DNA of 33,374 nt from Nitrospirota bacterium (GTDB lineage: Bacteria > Nitrospirota > Nitrospiria > Nitrospirales > UBA8639): NCBI GenBank assembly GCA_003233615.1, contig QIMB01000219.1, positions 1 to 33,374 on the forward strand, given 5' to 3'. Every line of letters starts with the position of its first letter. Within the stretch, counting starts at the first letter, position 1. This document shows positions 26,406 through 33,374 of the stretch, in pieces. The notes below the pieces were generated by a model. It was not told where the DNA came from and searched no databases. It worked only from the letters and a program-made list of their open reading frames with translations. A program made the position numbers and the translations under genes.

Positions 26406-27208
26406 GCGTCTTTCTCATGTTGTAGCGAAATTCAAATTCACCAAGATATTTAGGAGTGTGCTTTCCAGAGACATGAACATGCGTTCCTTTGATAGACCGT
26501 TTAATTTGGCTCCAAAATCCTTCAATGCCGTTAACGTGAATACCATTATGAGCATATTGGCCGTTCCCATGATTGACAGTTTCATGCTCATACCCTTTTT
26601 GGTCGATGGTTCGGTATGAAGGGAGTTCATCGGTCTGAATGGTCGAGCCTTTCTCGACATTGGCTTCCAGGTGTGGATGTAAGGTCTTCCGTTTCACGTT
26701 AGGAACCACATGAGTCATCACGTTCCAGCATCCCAAAGACCACCGTTTTACCAGCGGCGCCACGGCCACGCTTTCCAGGTCGTTTGCCGCCAATATACGT
26801 TTCGTCAGCTTCCACGGTGCCAGCCAGCGGCTGGTTGCCATCGACCTTGCCCATGTATTTCCGGATTTCGTGGCCCATGCGCCAGGCCGTTTTATATGTG
26901 ACACCCAATTGCCGTTGCAGTTCTTTAGCAGGAACACCATGGCGGGAGGTGGTGAACAGATACATAGCATAAAACCATTTTTGTAACGGAGTGTGTGACG
27001 CTTGAAACGGTGTCCCGACCATCGGGTGGATATGATGACCACACCACGAACAGGCAAAAGCAGGCATATTCTTCAGCTTCGTAAATCGTCCATGTTTCTG
27101 ACATTTTGGGCAATCCAATGTTTCACTAAATCGTGTCTTCATCAGATGGACTAAGCATATTTCATCCGTTGAAAAGAGTTGAAAGAATTGTTGAACCGTG
27201 AATTTCAT
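26368..27208 (-). pseudogene. IS1595-family (ISXO2-like) transposase, frameshifted
   Basis: The N-terminal zinc finger has C33, C36, C53 and C56 (LDCPKCQKHGRF; FACSWCGHHI), followed by the typical HPMVGTPFQASHTPLQKWFY. An HTH-like region precedes the first catalytic aspartate in VEADETYIGGK. That frame stops at 26699. The neighbouring frame carries the rest, from MTHVVPNVKRKTLHPHLE: the second Asp block TDELPSYRTI and GIEGFWSQIKRSIKG near the third acidic residue. The switch lies at about 26715-26725 and has no slippery heptamer, so I take it as a mutation. The ATG at 27208 is preceded by AAGGAGAG. Confidence 0.88.
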
Positions 27209-27212
27209 GACG

Positions 27213-27235
27213 CTCTCCTTTCTTAGTAAGGAGAG
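27213..27235 (-). promoter_or_regulatory. Hairpin covering the transposase ribosome binding site
   Basis: On the minus strand CTCTCCTT (27235-27228) pairs perfectly with AAGGAGAG (27220-27213) across a 7-base loop. The right arm is the transposase Shine-Dalgarno sequence. The left arm overlaps the -10 box, so only transcripts entering from outside the element would contain both arms. Confidence 0.6.
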
Positions 27236-27261
27236 TATAGCTTAATGCTTTACGTATGCAA
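27234..27261 (-). promoter_or_regulatory. Transposase promoter overlapping the terminal repeat
   Basis: On the minus strand TTGCAT (27261-27256) and TATACT (27239-27234) are separated by 16 bases. The -35 element lies within the terminal inverted repeat. Transcription would start near 27227, about 20 bases before the transposase ATG. Confidence 0.55.
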
Positions 27262-27275
27262 AAGGGATAAACGCC
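27251..27275 (-). repeat. Right terminal inverted repeat of the IS
   Basis: Outer end of the element on the transposase side. The repeat contains the TTGCAT that serves as the likely -35 element of the transposase promoter. Confidence 0.88.
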
Positions 27276-27283
27276 ACCAGTTA
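27276..27283. repeat. Target site duplication, right copy
   Basis: ACCAGTTA, directly repeated at 25210-25217 on the other side of the element. Confidence 0.9.
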
Positions 27284-28302
27284 AACCATGCACCTCAAAC
27301 GTGGGCCAGGCCAAAATGCGTTTGAACAATTCCTTGGAGTCTGAGGTTCGCAACGAGCGCAGTTGATAGGCTTCCTTAAACTTCCGCACTTGAAAGCCAG
27401 AGGCCAAGAAGTCTTTCATTTCCGTGCGAGTGGGAGACACGACATCATCATAGAAACCTGGGATTTTCACGCGTCCGGTTTTGGCATCCAGGCATGAGGT
27501 GGCGGCATCACACAATTCCGCCATGGGATTGCGTACGCCTCCTTCAACGAGGCCAGAATGAACATCAGTTTCTCCAGTACGAATGACGCAACGAGCTGTT
27601 AACAGGCCGTGCAGTCCACAAGGCAAGGCTGGCCGGTTTTTCGCGACCCAGATCGTATCGGAGACCAACACTGAATTGGAAGCGGGCACGGTTTTGCGAT
27701 TGAGCAACACTTCCGAGAAATTAGGGCTTCCAATTTCTTCTTCCAATTCCCATAGCACTCGAATATTGAGAGGAATCCCAGCTTCTCTCGCGAATCGAGC
27801 GGCGAAGAGGGCCGTGAGTGCGGGACCCTTATCATCAGTGGTGCATCGGCCGCAATAGCGGTCGCCGTCTTTGCAAAAGGCAAAGGGCGCGTGCCGCCAT
27901 TCAGGTTCCAGAGCGGGCTGAACATCCAAGTGATTGTAGATGGTTACTGACGGATATTGCCGGCCGTCCCACCCACCATTCACCAACGACACTGGGATGC
28001 CCCTTTGTTTTGATGATAGTTGAACGTGCGCCGAATTCTTTCAGATAGTCAACGGCTAATTCCGCCATTTTTTGCATATCTGACGTGTGATCAGGGTCGG
28101 AACTGACCGAGGGGATTTCTACCATCTGCCCCAACATGTTTTCAAAGTTTCCGCGTTGCTCGTGAATGTACGTGCGAATCTTAGAATTCTGCAAAGGCAT
28201 CTTTAAGCAGTCCTTTTGGTGCGACGTTCTTGAAAAAGCCTGTTCGGTGAACGTGGGAGAAACCAATGTCAATCGTAAGGTAGAATGACAAACGATTTTT
28301 TT

Positions 28303-29436
28303 TCATCCAATTGAAAAAGGAACCGGCGCAAACGTGATGATAAAAATGAGTAGGGCTCCCCAGGCGACCCATCGCCGACCTTGTCCTAGACCTTGTCCTA
28401 ACTCGACTTCGAGGTCGGAAATCGGAGGATGAGCCAGTCCCATCATGCTTGCCATTCCTACCCAGACAAACCACCCCGGCCAACCAGTGATGCCCAGGTA
28501 GATCAGGATAGGTACCGTGACGTAGGCCAGCTGCCGCTGCCGTCGGCCAAGAACAGCATAGGCGACGTGCCCCCCATCGAGTTGTCCTAAGGGCAATAAA
28601 TTGATGGCAGTCACAAAAAATCCAAACCAAGCAGCAAAAGCAATTGGATGGAGCACCAGGTCATGTGTAAGAGGAATCGGACCAAATATGAGCCAGGCAA
28701 ATCCTTGTAGAAGGAGTGGTTCACCCAATTGGAGACCAAAGGCATGTTCCTTGGAAACGACATCGGAGAGCGAGAGTCCAATGATGGTTGCCAACACCGC
28801 AGCAACAAATCCTGCAATAGGTCCAGCCACGCCGATATCAAATAAGGCTTTCCGTTTCATAATAGGGGAACGCAGCCGAATGACGGCCCCAAAGGTTCCA
28901 ATGAATTGTGGCGGTCCAGGAATGAACAGAGGAAGCGACGCTGGTACACGATGGATGCGCGAGAGCACGTAATGCCCCATTTCATGTGTAACTAATATGC
29001 CTAAAAGAGTGGCTGCGAAGGGTAAACCATTGAGCAATGAATAGGGATGATTGATAAGAAAATCCCATGCGCCAGTCACGGGTTTGGTATTGACCTGGTA
29101 CGCACCAGCCCACAGTGTGGTGAACACGGTGAGACCGAAGAGGAGAATGGGGAGACCCCAGGCTGAAAACGTGCTTGGCGGTGGAGATGCGTTGTGATAC
29201 ATCGGATAGCGGGGTATTGCTTCTTCTTCCTGCCTTGGCTTGGAAATCCACGTGATGCGATGTGGGTTGTGGAGCATCCGATTGTGGATTATCTCTTCTT
29301 TTGTCGTGGGTGCGATGAGCGATCCAGAAGGGATTGGGTCAGGTGCTTCTTCAGGTGATGAATGTGGCGGTGGCGTATGAACGTGAGGAGAGGGGCTGTG
29401 AGATTGTTGATCGTCGCTATTCGAGGAAGGTGTCAT
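28303..29436 (-). CDS. M50 family intramembrane metalloprotease, EGY/S2P-like
   Basis: A 377-residue site-2-protease-like membrane enzyme without a PDZ domain. The zinc motif HEMGH is at 151-155 and the second ligand motif NLLPLGQLDGGH is at 279-290. FGAVIRLRSPIMKRKALFD, followed by GVAGPIAGF, is typical of the plastid EGY/cyanobacterial branch. Hydrophobic helices cluster from about 92 onward. The first 90 residues are soluble, rich in Pro, Ser and His, and probably disordered. I use the ATG at 29436; the frame also allows a TTG four codons earlier. The HTH-MBL gene upstream ends 32 bases before it, so the two may be cotranscribed. The substrate is unknown. Confidence 0.88.
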   Translation of the reverse strand: MTPSSNSDDQQSHSPSPHVHTPPPHSSPEEAPDPIPSGSLIAPTTKEEIIHNRMLHNPHRITWISKPRQEEEAIPRYPMYHNASPPPSTFSAWGLPILLFGLTVFTTLWAGAYQVNTKPVTGAWDFLINHPYSLLNGLPFAATLLGILVTHEMGHYVLSRIHRVPASLPLFIPGPPQFIGTFGAVIRLRSPIMKRKALFDIGVAGPIAGFVAAVLATIIGLSLSDVVSKEHAFGLQLGEPLLLQGFAWLIFGPIPLTHDLVLHPIAFAAWFGFFVTAINLLPLGQLDGGHVAYAVLGRRQRQLAYVTVPILIYLGITGWPGWFVWVGMASMMGLAHPPISDLEVELGQGLGQGRRWVAWGALLIFIITFAPVPFSIG

Positions 29437-29468
29437 GGGGCAATACAAGCCATCGTAGCTATCTAGTG

Positions 29469-30320
29469 TTAGCCGAATGGATTGTGTGTCTGTTCTTCTG
29501 CCACGGTGGTGGATGGCCCATGGCCAGGGAATAAGACCGTGTCTTTTGGTAAGTGGAGCAGGGTGTGACGAACGGATTGCAGGTGTTGAGGGTACAAGGA
29601 AAATGGATTAGATCGGCCAACAGAACCGGCAAAGAGAGTGTCGCCCACAAAACAAAGTGAGTGACCTTTTCGTGTGGTGAGGTAGCAAAACCCACCTGGT
29701 GTGTGGCCGGGAGTTGCGAAGCATTCGACAGTCAGTTCCCCAACGGCAATCATATGATGGTCGGTTGGAACTTTCAACGATGCAAGGTCGGGTTTCCAAG
29801 GGAGCAGATCAAAATCCCCGTTGCCCAAGTAAACCGGCACCGGCCATTCCGCTAAAATTTTATCTAAGCCGCCAGCATGGTCGGTATGCCCATGTGTTAA
29901 CCCTATCCCGATGAGCGTCAGCTCTCGCTCTTTGATCGTTGCCAACATCTGTTCAGCATTGTACCCCGTATCAATCATCAGGGTGTGTTTCGTGTCTGGA
30001 TCAGTGAGCAAGTATCCTTTGACCTCATACCCGCTGATATCGCCTTTAATAGTGGTAACCAGATCGTCTGCAGTTGTCCATTCACGTTGGGGTTGCGGAA
30101 CCCATCCATCAAGCGTGATCGCTACCAACGAATGAAGTCGCAAGTGCAAAGCCTGACAAATGTGTTGAATCTCAGGTTTCGTGGGTAAGCGCTGGCCTTT
30201 CTCAAGATGTTCCAAGTCCGAAGGTTCGAGATGAGTGAGTTCCGCCAGGGCTTTGAGACTATGCGCTTGTCCAAAGCGGGCCTTTTTCAAAATATCGCAA
30301 AAATCATCTTCTAAAGGCAT
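29469..30320 (-). CDS. HTH domain fused to metallo-beta-lactamase-fold hydrolase
   Basis: Residues about 5-68 form an XRE/Cro-type helix-turn-helix (LKALAELTHLEPSDLEHLEK, then RLPTKPEIQHICQAL). Residues about 85-270 form a glyoxalase-II-like metallo-beta-lactamase domain with THGHTDH at 142-148, the metal ligand H206 in PGHTPGG, D227 in VGDTLF and H267 in FPGHGP. The zinc-binding set is complete, so hydrolase activity is expected. The start at 30320 has GAGG 5 bases upstream and gives 283 residues. A longer in-frame start at 30518 would overlap the region ahead of the divergent halogenase-like gene. A ligand-sensing regulator or a DNA-tethered hydrolase are both possible. Confidence 0.83.
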   Translation of the reverse strand: MPLEDDFCDILKKARFGQAHSLKALAELTHLEPSDLEHLEKGQRLPTKPEIQHICQALHLRLHSLVAITLDGWVPQPQREWTTADDLVTTIKGDISGYEVKGYLLTDPDTKHTLMIDTGYNAEQMLATIKERELTLIGIGLTHGHTDHAGGLDKILAEWPVPVYLGNGDFDLLPWKPDLASLKVPTDHHMIAVGELTVECFATPGHTPGGFCYLTTRKGHSLCFVGDTLFAGSVGRSNPFSLYPQHLQSVRHTLLHLPKDTVLFPGHGPSTTVAEEQTHNPFG

Positions 30321-30564
30321 AAGTCCCTCATGGATTCTTCTCAATAGCTGGCAAGCTTGAGACAAAATGATTGGGCTAGACAGACCATCATAACCAAAAA
30401 GAGGGTGTCGGGGGAAAGAGGGGGGCGGATGTTTTTGGCAAGGTTCAGTATCGTATGCCAATGTTCTGGACATGACCAGAAGAATCTGTACAATTGGCAA
30501 CGCGAATGAGGAAGACACAAATAAGTCCCATTACTTCTTCGGGTGTGCATTTTCTTCGGTTTCT

Positions 30565-31884
30565 ATGACGACTTCATCTAATACCTGTGATGTGTTGGTT
30601 CTTGGGAGCGGGCCAGCGGGCTCCTCTCTTGCGGCGATCCTTGCAGAAAAGGGCTGGCAGGTAGATGTGTGGGAAAAAGACCCGCATCCTCGTTTTCACA
30701 TTGGTGAGTCATTGCTCCCTCACACCTTGCCGTTTTTGAAACAGCTTGGTGTCTTGGAGGAAGTCAAACGTATCGGGTTACAAAAATTCGGCGCGGAATT
30801 GGTGTCGCCTGATCATGATGAGTCGGTGACGTTGTATTTTTCCGGAGCGATGGATAAAAACCATCCCTATGCCTATCAAGTGCGTCGATCTGAGTTTGAC
30901 GAAATCCTTCTAAAGAATTCCCAAAAAAAAGGTGCTCACGTTCGTGAAGGGTTTGAGGCCAAAACCGTGGACTTTTCTGATCCAAGTCTGGCCACCATTC
31001 ATGGAAAGAATGCCCAAGGCATAGCTGTCAGCCAACAGGCTCGGTATGTCGTGGATGCCACGGGGCGGCAGACATTTCTGGCTAATCAATTCAACACAAA
31101 ACAGCGCAATTTGCAACACAATAGTGCTTCAGTCTTCGGTCACTTCGAGGACGTCGTTCGACATTCAGGAAAGGACGAAGGCAATTTAACCATCTGCTGG
31201 TTTGACCAGGGATGGTTTTGGATTATTCCCTTGACTGATGGCGTGACGAGTGTGGGAATGGTCTGTTGGCCTTCGTATTTGAAATCTCGCACAAACAACC
31301 TCGAAGATTTTTTTTGGCAAACGGTCCACATGTCGCTGCCTATGACTCATCGAATGAAGAAGGCCACGTCGATCATGCCTATTGTGGCGACTGGGAATTA
31401 TGCTTACCAGTCTACGGTCATGACGGGCTCGCAGTTTATGTTAGTGGGCGATGCGTTTGCATTTGTGGATCCTATCTTGTCCAGCGGCGTCCATCTGGCT
31501 TTACATAGTGGAATTCGAGGTGCTGACGTGGTGGATGCCTATTTACATGGTCATGCGCAGGCTGGGCAGAAGGCTAGGGATTTTGAAACAGCTGTGAAAC
31601 ATGGGCTCAAAACCTATTCCTGGTTTATCTATCGGATTACACAGCCGGCCTTTCGGAATCTCGCCATGGTCCCCAGAAATTTTTTTCGGATTCATGAGGC
31701 CATATCCTCGATGCTAGCAGGAGATGTGTTTGGCACAACACCCGTACAACTACCCTTATTCCTCTTTAAAGGCCTCTATTATCTGATAGCCATGCTTGAC
31801 CTTAAAGCCAATCTCGTCCAATATCAAAAAAGAAAACGTGCCGTGGAAGAGGAGCCTGTGGCGTCATTACCGCCAGGGCAATAG
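30565..31884 (+). CDS. Flavin-dependent halogenase-like oxidoreductase
   Basis: An FAD-dependent monooxygenase-fold protein of 439 residues. The dinucleotide motif GSGPAG is at 14-19, IGESLLP at 46-52 and the halogenase hallmark WxWxIP (WFWIIP) at 217-222. GDAFAFVDPILSSGVHLAL follows at 295-313. K74 in GLQKFGAEL sits about where halogenases place the catalytic lysine (inference). Relatives include non-tryptophan halogenases acting on phenolic or pyrrolic groups, and also geranylgeranyl-reductase-like enzymes. I use the internal ATG at 30565 because family similarity begins just after it; an ATG at 30472 is in frame. Neither has a clear ribosome binding site. A chorismatase gene follows after 29 bases, suggesting an aromatic substrate. 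Confidence 0.82.
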   Translation: MTTSSNTCDVLVLGSGPAGSSLAAILAEKGWQVDVWEKDPHPRFHIGESLLPHTLPFLKQLGVLEEVKRIGLQKFGAELVSPDHDESVTLYFSGAMDKNHPYAYQVRRSEFDEILLKNSQKKGAHVREGFEAKTVDFSDPSLATIHGKNAQGIAVSQQARYVVDATGRQTFLANQFNTKQRNLQHNSASVFGHFEDVVRHSGKDEGNLTICWFDQGWFWIIPLTDGVTSVGMVCWPSYLKSRTNNLEDFFWQTVHMSLPMTHRMKKATSIMPIVATGNYAYQSTVMTGSQFMLVGDAFAFVDPILSSGVHLALHSGIRGADVVDAYLHGHAQAGQKARDFETAVKHGLKTYSWFIYRITQPAFRNLAMVPRNFFRIHEAISSMLAGDVFGTTPVQLPLFLFKGLYYLIAMLDLKANLVQYQKRKRAVEEEPVASLPPGQ

Positions 31885-31913
31885 TAAGTCCAATCGGTAT
31901 AAGGTGCGGAGTC

Positions 31914-33020
31914 ATGGATAGCCAGTTCTCTCACAAAAAAAGTGATGTAGGTTCAGCATGTGGGGCTCCTACCGAGTGGAATGGGTCTTCTGCACTTTCC
32001 TCATCGCCGAGACCTGATGTGCTAAGGATCAGGTACGTCCAAGCTTCTGATTTTTTGCAGGCAGGTGAGTCGGACGCCCCTCATTTATTAGCGGTCATTG
32101 GCCATGGGAGCGGGGGTTCTGTATCAGGAATTGGAAAAGGTCTCTCCATTGATGTCAATCTGCCGCAATTGTCACAGCCGCCCCTATTAGAAGTCTGGAG
32201 GAGTGAGGCGCCGGTTTGGTGTGATCAGGTTCAGGACATTCGTCTGGCCTTTACAGATGAGGTTGTCTTCGGCTGCCTGGAAGTTCCGGAGTCATCGGGC
32301 AGTGTTGTGGAAGATATAGCTCGTGCCGCGTATGAACGTATCATGAACTATTGTGCGCGATCCGGGTATGCCCATCTCCTCCGGATGTGGAATTATTTCC
32401 CTGGTATTAATCAAGAACAGCAAGGCCTTGAACGGTACCGACGGTTCTGCCTTGGACGACACCAAGCCTTCTCAACGTATCATAAAGAATTGGCCTCAAT
32501 GCTGCCCGCAGCCAGTGCCGTCGGGACTCAGGGTGGGCCCTTTCAAGTACTCTTCTTAGCTGGTAAGCTCCCTGGCATTCCTTTAGAGAATCCCAGACAA
32601 ACCAGTGCGTATGAGTATCCACGCATCTATGGACCCAAAAGTCCATCGTTTGCCCGCGCAACCATGCATCACACGTTAACAGGTTGCCAATTGTTCGTCG
32701 CGGGTACCGCAAGCATTGTGGGACATGCCACACAGCATCAGGGTGATCCAACCAAACAGACGTTGGAAACCTTGTCTAATATTGATGCAGTACTCAACCG
32801 AGTGCGCAAGCAGGGCCAGGAATCATGGGGTTCAACATCTTCCGAAGGTCTTTTGAAAGTCTTTGTGCGCAAGCAGGAAGATTTACCCTCTGTCCGTGAA
32901 GTGTTAGAGGGCCATGAACATGGAAAGACCCCTATCTTGTATGTACAAGGCGAGATGTGCCGAAAAGAGTTGCTGGTAGAAATCGAAGGGATGTGGAATC
33001 TGCCCTTCCTTGTCTCATGA
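31914..33020 (+). CDS. Chorismatase of the FkbO/Hyg5/XanB2 family
   Basis: Members convert chorismate to a dihydroxycyclohexadiene acid, 3-hydroxybenzoate or 3-/4-hydroxybenzoate, depending on subfamily. Family signatures visible are MWNYFPGIN at 158-166, GLERYRRFCLGRHQAF at 171-186, AGTASIVGHATQHQGD at 263-278 with QTLETLSNIDAVL after it, and the C-terminal EMCRKELLVEIEG containing the conserved Glu. The length of 368 residues is typical; the first 35 residues look disordered. It sits directly after the halogenase-like gene. In Xanthomonas the XanB2 product is the starter for halogenated aryl-polyene pigment, which this pairing recalls. I cannot assign the product-specific subfamily from sequence alone. 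Confidence 0.87.
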   Translation: MDSQFSHKKSDVGSACGAPTEWNGSSALSSSPRPDVLRIRYVQASDFLQAGESDAPHLLAVIGHGSGGSVSGIGKGLSIDVNLPQLSQPPLLEVWRSEAPVWCDQVQDIRLAFTDEVVFGCLEVPESSGSVVEDIARAAYERIMNYCARSGYAHLLRMWNYFPGINQEQQGLERYRRFCLGRHQAFSTYHKELASMLPAASAVGTQGGPFQVLFLAGKLPGIPLENPRQTSAYEYPRIYGPKSPSFARATMHHTLTGCQLFVAGTASIVGHATQHQGDPTKQTLETLSNIDAVLNRVRKQGQESWGSTSSEGLLKVFVRKQEDLPSVREVLEGHEHGKTPILYVQGEMCRKELLVEIEGMWNLPFLVS

Positions 33021-33154
33021 GTAAAAATTAAGATAGGAGAGAATTGCGTAGACCTATTGTCCCTCCAACAGAAAAAAGTGAAAAAAGAACTCATGAATGA
33101 GGGTGAACCAGTGTTTGTCTTACGGACGAAATTACTATTGAGGAGGATTTTCCG

Positions 33155-33374
33155 ATGAAAAATCGTTCATTGAAACAGTTGGTTTTTTTGGTGCTGGTCA
33201 TGATGGTTTTTGTAGGATGTCGCTCAACAACACCAGTCTTTAATGTCGAAAATGCAAATATTAATACGGTATCCGATAAAGACCCCACATTGAAAGATGT
33301 CACCCGAGCTATTGTGAGTGCAGCTGGGAGTTCCACACCTCCGTGGAATATGCAGGTCGTCAAACCTGGTCATA
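33155..33374 (+). CDS. Lipoprotein, 5' part only (runs off the window)
   Basis: A good ribosome binding site (GAGGAGG, 8 bases upstream) precedes the ATG. The protein has a basic start (KNRSLKQ), a hydrophobic core and a lipobox VFVGC with the lipidated Cys at residue 22. The mature part begins RSTTPVFNVENANI and continues TLKDVTRAIVSAAGSS, then PWNMQVVKP, up to the window end at residue 73. It resembles small envelope lipoproteins found beside diverse loci. It lies 134 bases after the chorismatase and could belong to the same cluster. Confidence 0.75.
   Translation, partial: MKNRSLKQLVFLVLVMMVFVGCRSTTPVFNVENANINTVSDKDPTLKDVTRAIVSAAGSSTPPWNMQVVKPGH

Larger units (their letters stand above)
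25218..27275 (-). mobile_element. IS1595-type insertion sequence with passenger genes
   Basis: The element is 2058 bp. Its ends are imperfect terminal inverted repeats of about 25 bp matching at 21 positions (GGCGATTATCCCCTTGG at 25218; GGCGTTTATCCCTTTTG reading inward from 27275). It is flanked by a perfect 8-bp target duplication, ACCAGTTA, at 25210-25217 and 27276-27283. An 8-bp duplication and the transposase type fit the IS1595 family. It carries a frameshifted transposase on the minus strand and two plus-strand passenger frames. The intact ends and target repeats suggest a fairly recent insertion. Confidence 0.92.
24769..28200 (-). pseudogene. M20 family dipeptidase, frameshifted and split by an IS
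   Basis: The parts of one zinc dipeptidase (M20, CNDP/PepV-like) are spread over this span. The N-terminal part from the ATG at 28200 (MPLQNSKIRTYIHEQRGNFE) runs to GHPSVVGEWWVG, then the frame shifts near 27965. The next part carries YNHLDVQPA (first zinc ligands), TTDDKGPALTAL (bridging Asp), WELEEEIGS (catalytic Glu pair) and DVHSG. It reaches FEVHGLTG at 27276, where the insertion sequence begins. Beyond the insertion the protein resumes exactly in frame at 25217 with GHTGPGVKTIVP, RLVPNQNP and the C-terminal GGSIGAVATLQ and LPEHGHHAPNEYF. Removing the IS and one target copy restores the reading frame there. The enzyme would cleave dipeptides in the cytoplasm. Confidence 0.9.

Noticed and set aside
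26699-26730. Programmed frameshifting in the transposase
   Set aside because: No slippery heptamer or downstream structure was evident, and the IS1595 family usually encodes its transposase in one frame.
28181-28630. 149-codon minus-strand frame overlapping the M50 protease
   Set aside because: It is an alternative frame of the protease gene, which has clear zinc motifs and membrane helices.
1-33374. CRISPR arrays, tRNA and rRNA genes
   Set aside because: No regularly spaced direct repeats, cloverleaf-like sequences or rRNA segments were recognised on either strand.

Overview
The window looks like chromosomal DNA of a free-living Gram-negative bacterium, most likely a Nitrospira-type member of the Nitrospirota. 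That placement is an inference from protein flavour, from the arg-lys-dap gene order, from heavy use of radical SAM and PCP_red domains, and from a moderate GC content. No rRNA, tRNA or other taxonomic marker is present to confirm it.

Region 1 (348-10499, minus strand) is a nine-gene biosynthetic run transcribed argD > argF > argG > argH > small LptM-like lipoprotein > B12-binding-type radical SAM protein > lysA > dapA > dapB. Most junctions are a few bases apart or overlap (ATGA between argH and the lipoprotein, 8 nt between the radical SAM gene and lysA). It joins arginine synthesis from acetylornithine with diaminopimelate/lysine synthesis. argF, argG and argH each carry an acid-free Ser/Arg/Lys-rich N-terminal tail. 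An acyl-lipid desaturase gene (10669-11529) lies upstream.

Region 2 (11857-14492, minus strand) is metK > ahcY, the SAM synthesis and SAH recycling pair. ahcY probably starts at a TTG with a strong ribosome binding site.

Region 3 (15127-20148, plus strand) is the most unusual part. A 696-residue protein joins two universal-stress-protein domains, three PCP_red domains and a rubredoxin-like zinc or iron ribbon. It overlaps a NirJ/AhbD-like radical SAM/SPASM protein that also ends in a PCP_red domain. A four-helix CopD/HemJ-like membrane protein overlaps that gene by one base, and a secreted NTF2-like protein follows. The architecture suggests a tetrapyrrole- or iron-sulfur-linked redox system of unknown function.

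Region 4 (20149-28200) is an eroding accessory zone. It holds a second copy of an interspersed repeat (the first is at 69-300), a small secreted protein, der with an apparent frameshift in its last conserved motif, remnants of a transposase and an ABC transporter, a fatty-acid hydroxylase, and an M20 dipeptidase gene. The dipeptidase gene is broken by a frameshift and by a 2058-bp IS1595-type element with imperfect terminal repeats, a perfect 8-bp target duplication and two passenger genes.

Region 5 (28303-33374) has an EGY-like M50 membrane protease and an HTH-metallo-beta-lactamase fusion on the minus strand. On the plus strand are a flavin-dependent halogenase-like oxidoreductase, a FkbO/Hyg5/XanB2-type chorismatase and the start of a lipoprotein gene. 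The last three resemble part of an aryl-polyene (xanthomonadin-like) locus that may continue beyond the window.
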